Positions 23,028-25,466 of a stretch of 25,466 nt of DNA are shown piece by piece. The notes beneath the pieces are model-generated. The model was not told the DNA's origin. It worked only from the letters and a program-made list of their open reading frames with translations, and did not search any database. The translations under genes were made by a program, and so were the position numbers. Each line of letters starts with the position of its first letter. Position 1 is the first letter of the stretch. Origin of the DNA: Dehalococcoidia bacterium (lineage in GTDB: Bacteria > Chloroflexota > Dehalococcoidia > GIF9 > AB-539-J10); the NCBI GenBank assembly GCA_018399375.1, contig JAGYOV010000002.1, positions 1-25,466 of the forward strand. Reading direction: 5' to 3'.

Positions 23028-24479
23028 TGTAGATAATCTATCTCTGGCTGCTCTGACGCGACCGAGGCAGGTTTCTTTTCCCAGAATGGCCATTGTCTGG
23101 AAAAGAGGAGGAGTTGCGGTGCGTCCTGTAACCGCCGTTCTCAACAAACTGAAGAGTTTTCCCGTGTTCAGGTTCAGGTTCGTGCTCAATTGACGCAAAT
23201 AGCTTTCTAGGAATTGGGAATCCCACGTGTCAATTGTTGTGAGTTTTTGCAGGGCAACTTCAATGATACTGGCGGCCATGGCAGCATCCATCCCTTTGCC
23301 GACGAGCATATGTGCGTTGTAGGAGAGATCGTCCAGAAAGAAAAAGTCGACCAGTTGTGGGATTTCGGCCAGCGTTTTAGCGCGCTCCTGGACCAAAGGC
23401 ATTATTTGATTGACATAAGCTATATCCAGGGGACGTGTTACCGAAGGTGGCAAATCTCTCTCCAGGAAGGGCATAGCCTGTTTTGTATACTCCTCTATCC
23501 CCAATTTGCGCAGGTAAACCCCGTTCATCCATTCGAGCTTGACCTTATCGAAAACAGCTCCTGTTTTGCTTACTCTCTCCAGAGAAAAATGCTGTATCAG
23601 TTGATCCCTGCGCAAAAGTTCAGTGTGGTCGTCGAGAGACCAGCCTAACAGAGTCAGGAAATTTATCATGGCATCGGGCAGGTATCCTTGCTCTCTATAC
23701 TCGTTTATAGCCGTAGCTCCATGCCTCTTTGATAGTTTTGATTTGTCTGGCCCTAAGATCATGGGCAGGTGAGCGAATTGTGGTGGCTGCCAGTTCAATG
23801 CTTGATAGATCAATATGTGGCGGGGGGTGCTGGAGACCCACTCATCGGCCCTGAGTACGTGCGTTATGTTCATCAGATGGTCATCCACTACGTTTGCGAG
23901 ATGATAAGTTGGATAGCCATCGGATTTGAGCAAAACCAGATCACCTATAGTGTCGTTGTTGAAAGTTATCTGCCCGCGGATTAAATCTTCGAAAGTCGTC
24001 TCACCGCTGTGGGGCACCTTTAACCGGACTACAGGTTTGATGCCTCTCGCTTCCATCTCAACTCTTTCACTCTGGGTCAGATTGCGACAGTATTCATCAT
24101 ACTTAGGAGGTTGTTTCTGCCTCATCTGCTCGCGGCGCACTGCCTCCAACCTCTCGGGGGAACAGTAACAGGGATAAGCATAACCTCCCTCAATTAATCT
24201 GTTAGCAGTCTCCTGGTACAGAGATAGCCTTTGTGACTGATAATAAGGCCCTTCATCCCAATCCATATTCAGCCAGCGCAGGCTATCCATCATTGTCTCA
24301 ATAGCTCCTTCGACCTTTCGGGTGACGTCCGTGTCTTCAACTCGTAGAATGAATTTACCGTTATGGTGACGGGCGAAGAGCCAGTTGAATAGGGCTGTGC
24401 GGATGTTCCCCAGGTGAGGATATCCTGTGGGGCTGGGAGCGAAGCGAACTCGTACTGTCATATCTTGCTCTGATGGCAT
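23019..24479 (-). CDS. gltX: Glutamate--tRNA ligase
   Basis: This class I synthetase charges tRNA-Glu (and possibly tRNA-Gln if non-discriminating); it has 486 residues. The HIGH-equivalent is PSPTGYPHLGNIRTA (16-28), and the KMSKS-equivalent is KLSKR (248-252). VEDTD (47-51), YPTYHLANVVDDHLMNITHVLRA (189-211, two parts) and FLTLLGWSLDD are further family hallmarks. The C-terminal anticodon-binding region runs to about 480. ATG 24479 is used; ATG at residue 7 (MTVRVRFAPSPTG) is an equally plausible start, and neither has a strong ribosome site. It lies 11 bases after a small coiled-coil gene and is likely cotranscribed with it. No space remains for a terminator before the convergent prenyltransferase gene. 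Confidence 0.96.
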   Translation of the reverse strand: MPSEQDMTVRVRFAPSPTGYPHLGNIRTALFNWLFARHHNGKFILRVEDTDVTRKVEGAIETMMDSLRWLNMDWDEGPYYQSQRLSLYQETANRLIEGGYAYPCYCSPERLEAVRREQMRQKQPPKYDEYCRNLTQSERVEMEARGIKPVVRLKVPHSGETTFEDLIRGQITFNNDTIGDLVLLKSDGYPTYHLANVVDDHLMNITHVLRADEWVSSTPRHILIYQALNWQPPQFAHLPMILGPDKSKLSKRHGATAINEYREQGYLPDAMINFLTLLGWSLDDHTELLRRDQLIQHFSLERVSKTGAVFDKVKLEWMNGVYLRKLGIEEYTKQAMPFLERDLPPSVTRPLDIAYVNQIMPLVQERAKTLAEIPQLVDFFFLDDLSYNAHMLVGKGMDAAMAASIIEVALQKLTTIDTWDSQFLESYLRQLSTNLNLNTGKLFSLLRTAVTGRTATPPLFQTMAILGKETCLGRVRAARDRLSTLQ

Positions 24480-24490
24480 GACGGCATGTT

Positions 24491-24748
24491 CTATTTAGAG
24501 AGGACTTTCTGCAAGTCCTTCAATTGTTTTAAGCGCTTCTTGAGCCTGTGCGCAAGTTGTTCTGCCTGGTTCAGTGCATTTTCGGTATTTTCTATCTCTG
24601 CGCTTAATTTGAAGAGCGTTTCATTTCGGCGTTCGCCAAGTTCAAGCTCGAAGTTGGTCAGCCGCTCAATATTCTCTTCAACCTGCGATGGCATGAGATC
24701 ACCGTCTTTGAGTGGTGGTGCCTCGTTAAATTCTGAGAAAGGCTTCAA
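24491..24748 (-). CDS. Small coiled-coil protein of unknown function upstream of gltX (85 aa)
   Basis: I do not recognise this 85-residue protein. An N-terminal segment of about 20 residues (MKPFSEFNEAPPLKDGDLMP) is proline-containing and likely disordered. The remainder (about 21-84) is strongly charged with regular hydrophobic spacing (IERLTNFELELGERRNETLF, then ENALNQAEQLAHRLKKRLKQ), consistent with a long helix or coiled coil. There is no signal peptide or membrane segment. It starts at TTG 24748 with AGGAG about 9 bases upstream and ends 11 bases before gltX, so it is probably expressed with it. It resembles XseB only in size and helicity and lacks that family's N-terminal pattern. A structural or partner-binding role is possible but unproven. 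Confidence 0.7.
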   Translation of the reverse strand: MKPFSEFNEAPPLKDGDLMPSQVEENIERLTNFELELGERRNETLFKLSAEIENTENALNQAEQLAHRLKKRLKQLKDLQKVLSK

Positions 24749-24762
24749 CTTATCGCTCTCCT

Positions 24763-24816
24763 TTAATAGACGACCTCAAGTTTATCATTTCTCCATATCT
24801 TATCCGGGAAAGGCAT
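24763..24816 (-). CDS. Possible 17-codon leader ORF before the coiled-coil gene and gltX
   Basis: ATG at 24816 opens a 17-codon frame (MPFPDKIWRNDKLEVVY). A GGGGAG ribosome site is spaced 7 bases before it. Its TAA directly precedes the AGGAG ribosome site of the next gene. The spacing suggests translational coupling. The ribosome site can pair in a 7-bp hairpin (24804-24831) with the start codon in the loop. No similarity is recognised, and it could be chance. Confidence 0.35.
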   Translation of the reverse strand: MPFPDKIWRNDKLEVVY

Positions 24817-24859
24817 GATGGATCTCCCCGGTCAAGTTGTTTTATCCTTTTGAGTGTAC

Positions 24860-24889
24860 AACATAGCATATTGGATTCCTTCATTTCAA
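24860..24889 (-). promoter_or_regulatory. Promoter of the coiled-coil gene-gltX operon
   Basis: On the minus strand TTGAAA (24884-24889) is followed after 18 bases by TATGTT (24860-24865), with an upstream TGC making an extended -10. Transcription would start near 24853. That leaves a leader of about 105 bases before the coiled-coil gene, which contains the 17-codon ORF and hairpin. Confidence 0.55.
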
Positions 24890-24930
24890 GATCAGGTGTA
24901 AGTTATGGCGAAAGTTAGAGATCAATGACC

Positions 24931-24959
24931 TTTACACGATCTCGTTTTGGGCTTAAAAT
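24931..24959 (+). promoter_or_regulatory. Promoter of tRNA-Gly(CCC)
   Basis: TTTACA (24931-24936) is followed after exactly 17 bases by TAAAAT (24954-24959), ending 14 bases before the tRNA 5' end. The match and position are what is expected of a stable-RNA promoter. Confidence 0.75.
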
Positions 24960-24973
24960 AGGTACTATCTTTA

Positions 24974-25048
24974 GCGGGTGTAACTCAGCGGTAGAGTACT
25001 TGCTTCCCAAGCAAGGGGTCACGGGTTCGAATCCCGCCACCCGCTCCA
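24974..25048 (+). tRNA. tRNA-Gly (anticodon CCC)
   Basis: Acceptor GCGGGTG (24974-24980) pairs with CACCCGC (25038-25044), with discriminator T and encoded CCA (25046-25048). The D arm is ACTC-AGCGGTA-GAGT. The anticodon stem CTTGC/GCAAG holds loop TTCCCAA, giving CCC (GGG codons). The T arm CGGG-TTCGAAT-CCCG has an A/C mismatch at the first pair. It is transcribed from its own promoter just upstream. Confidence 0.97.
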
Positions 25049-25171
25049 CCGGATATGCCTTTCTTCAATATAGGCTTGTTGATATAGTGCTTATATGTCG
25101 CGCATTTCCATTGAATAATACCAGTTCTTCTCAGGGTGCATGGTGATGGTTTTGCTCATATTGTTTCCTCG

Positions 25172-25193
25172 AAAATTTCGTGGCAAAATTTCG
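25172..25193. repeat. Short direct repeat AAAATTTCG x2 (possible operator)
   Basis: Two copies of AAAATTTCG begin 13 bases apart. The first lies in an odd-centred palindrome, CGAAAATTTCG. They sit about 20 bases before a TTGACT hexamer, so a regulator binding site is conceivable, though chance in AT-rich DNA is not excluded. Confidence 0.35.
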
Positions 25194-25317
25194 CAAATGG
25201 CGTTTATTCACTTGACTTGGTTTTATAATAGCGCTCATAATAAATCTATGGCGAGCGAGATCCATAGGGAGTGCGGCAAATTTCATTTCTTTGTTCTAGG
25301 GGGAGTTGTACTGGAGG

Positions 25318-25346
25318 TTGAAATGTCTATGTGAGTATGCTATAAA
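25318..25346 (+). promoter_or_regulatory. Promoter of the exported protein gene at the window end
   Basis: TTGAAA (25318-25323) is followed after exactly 17 bases by TATAAA (25341-25346), preceded by TGC as an extended -10. The start site would be near 25353, giving a leader of about 60 bases before the TTG at 25413. Confidence 0.7.
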
Positions 25347-25412
25347 GTGCAGCGTTTATAAATTGGATTGGTCAAGGTACAGTATTTGTATGAAAGCCGA
25401 AGGAGGTGAAAG

Positions 25413-25466
25413 TTGAAAAAACTAGTTTATGCTCTGGTAGTGGCAGCTTTGCTCATCAGCTTGTGC
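25413..25466 (+). CDS. N-terminus of an exported protein, possibly a lipoprotein (partial)
   Basis: Only the first 18 codons are inside the window: MKKLVYALVVAALLISLC. Two lysines followed by a hydrophobic stretch and a cysteine at 18 form a signal peptide. ISLC is an imperfect lipobox (leucine at -1 instead of Gly/Ala/Ser), so lipidation is uncertain. The start is TTG 25413, 6 bases after a near-perfect AGGAGGTGA ribosome site at 25401. A strong promoter lies upstream. The product cannot be identified from this much sequence. Confidence 0.7.
   Translation, partial: MKKLVYALVVAALLISLC

Larger units (their letters stand above)
24749..24973. other. Divergent intergenic region between the gltX operon and tRNA-Gly
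   Basis: These 225 bases hold the gltX-operon promoter, the possible leader ORF and hairpin on the minus strand, and the tRNA-Gly promoter on the plus strand. No further gene is seen. Confidence 0.6.
25049..25412. other. Intergenic region between tRNA-Gly and the last gene (364 bases)
   Basis: No convincing gene lies here. It contains two copies of AAAATTTCG 13 bases apart (25172-25180 and 25185-25193). A possible weak promoter, TTGACT-N18-CATAAT (25212-25241), precedes a 28-codon ATG frame (25248-25334) that has no ribosome site. A strong promoter at 25318-25346 serves the final gene. No clear tRNA terminator was found. Confidence 0.55.

Noticed and set aside
24491..24748. Exonuclease VII small subunit (XseB)
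   Set aside because: Similar size and helicity, but the family's N-terminal FExxLxxLExIVxxLE pattern is absent and no xseA is nearby.
24974..25048. tRNA-Gly as an integration site for a mobile element
   Set aside because: No repeat of the tRNA 3' end and no integrase are visible downstream within the window.
25248..25334. 28-codon gene starting at ATG 25248
   Set aside because: No ribosome site and no recognisable sequence; its 3' end overlaps a strong promoter. A leaderless start from a weak promoter is possible but unsupported.

Overview
This looks like a chromosomal housekeeping segment of an anaerobic bacterium. Base composition is close to balanced and genes are tightly packed in operons. 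Several genes start with GTG or TTG. A two-[4Fe-4S] ferredoxin sits with 2-oxoacid:ferredoxin oxidoreductase subunits beside beta and gamma subunits of a sodium-pumping decarboxylase, which points to ferredoxin- and sodium-linked anaerobic metabolism. A TPTPTP-linker lipoprotein with Ig/PKD-like domains and the overall gene style resemble Chloroflexota (Dehalococcoidia-like). That placement is an inference from content and was not tested by phylogeny. No phage, transposon, CRISPR array or obvious defence island is visible.

Left part (1-6705, all on the minus strand). Lipoprotein, dprA, topA and aroQ form one likely operon read right to left from a clear TTGCCA-N17-TATAAT promoter. aroQ is cut by the window edge and overlaps topA as ATGA. 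Upstream lie an aspartate/glutamate racemase-family gene and a patatin-like phospholipase, probably a second small operon.

Middle (6820-12647). Two class II serine tRNAs (GGA and CGA anticodons) lie head to tail on the minus strand. They are divergent from a sodium/calcium exchanger-family membrane protein. The space between them carries a palindromic -10 element readable on both strands. The exchanger converges on oadG-oadB (minus strand) across a strong bidirectional terminator. Divergent from oadGB is a four-gene 2-oxoacid:ferredoxin oxidoreductase operon (delta, alpha, beta, gamma; Vor/Kor type).

Right part (12802-25466). A YchF-type GTPase is divergent from holA. Next comes a tight plus-strand operon: alaS, ruvX, aroE, aroC, an aroK-aroB fusion, and a UbiA/CtaB-like prenyltransferase. 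The prenyltransferase overlaps gltX tail to tail. gltX is preceded on the minus strand by a small coiled-coil gene and a possible 17-codon leader ORF behind a Shine-Dalgarno-occluding hairpin. A tRNA-Gly(CCC) with a strong promoter follows. After a 364-base gap, the first 18 codons of an exported protein or lipoprotein run off the end.

Together with aroQ the window holds five of the seven shikimate-pathway activities (AroB, AroQ, AroE, AroK, AroC), split between two operons. DAHP synthase and EPSP synthase are not present here.
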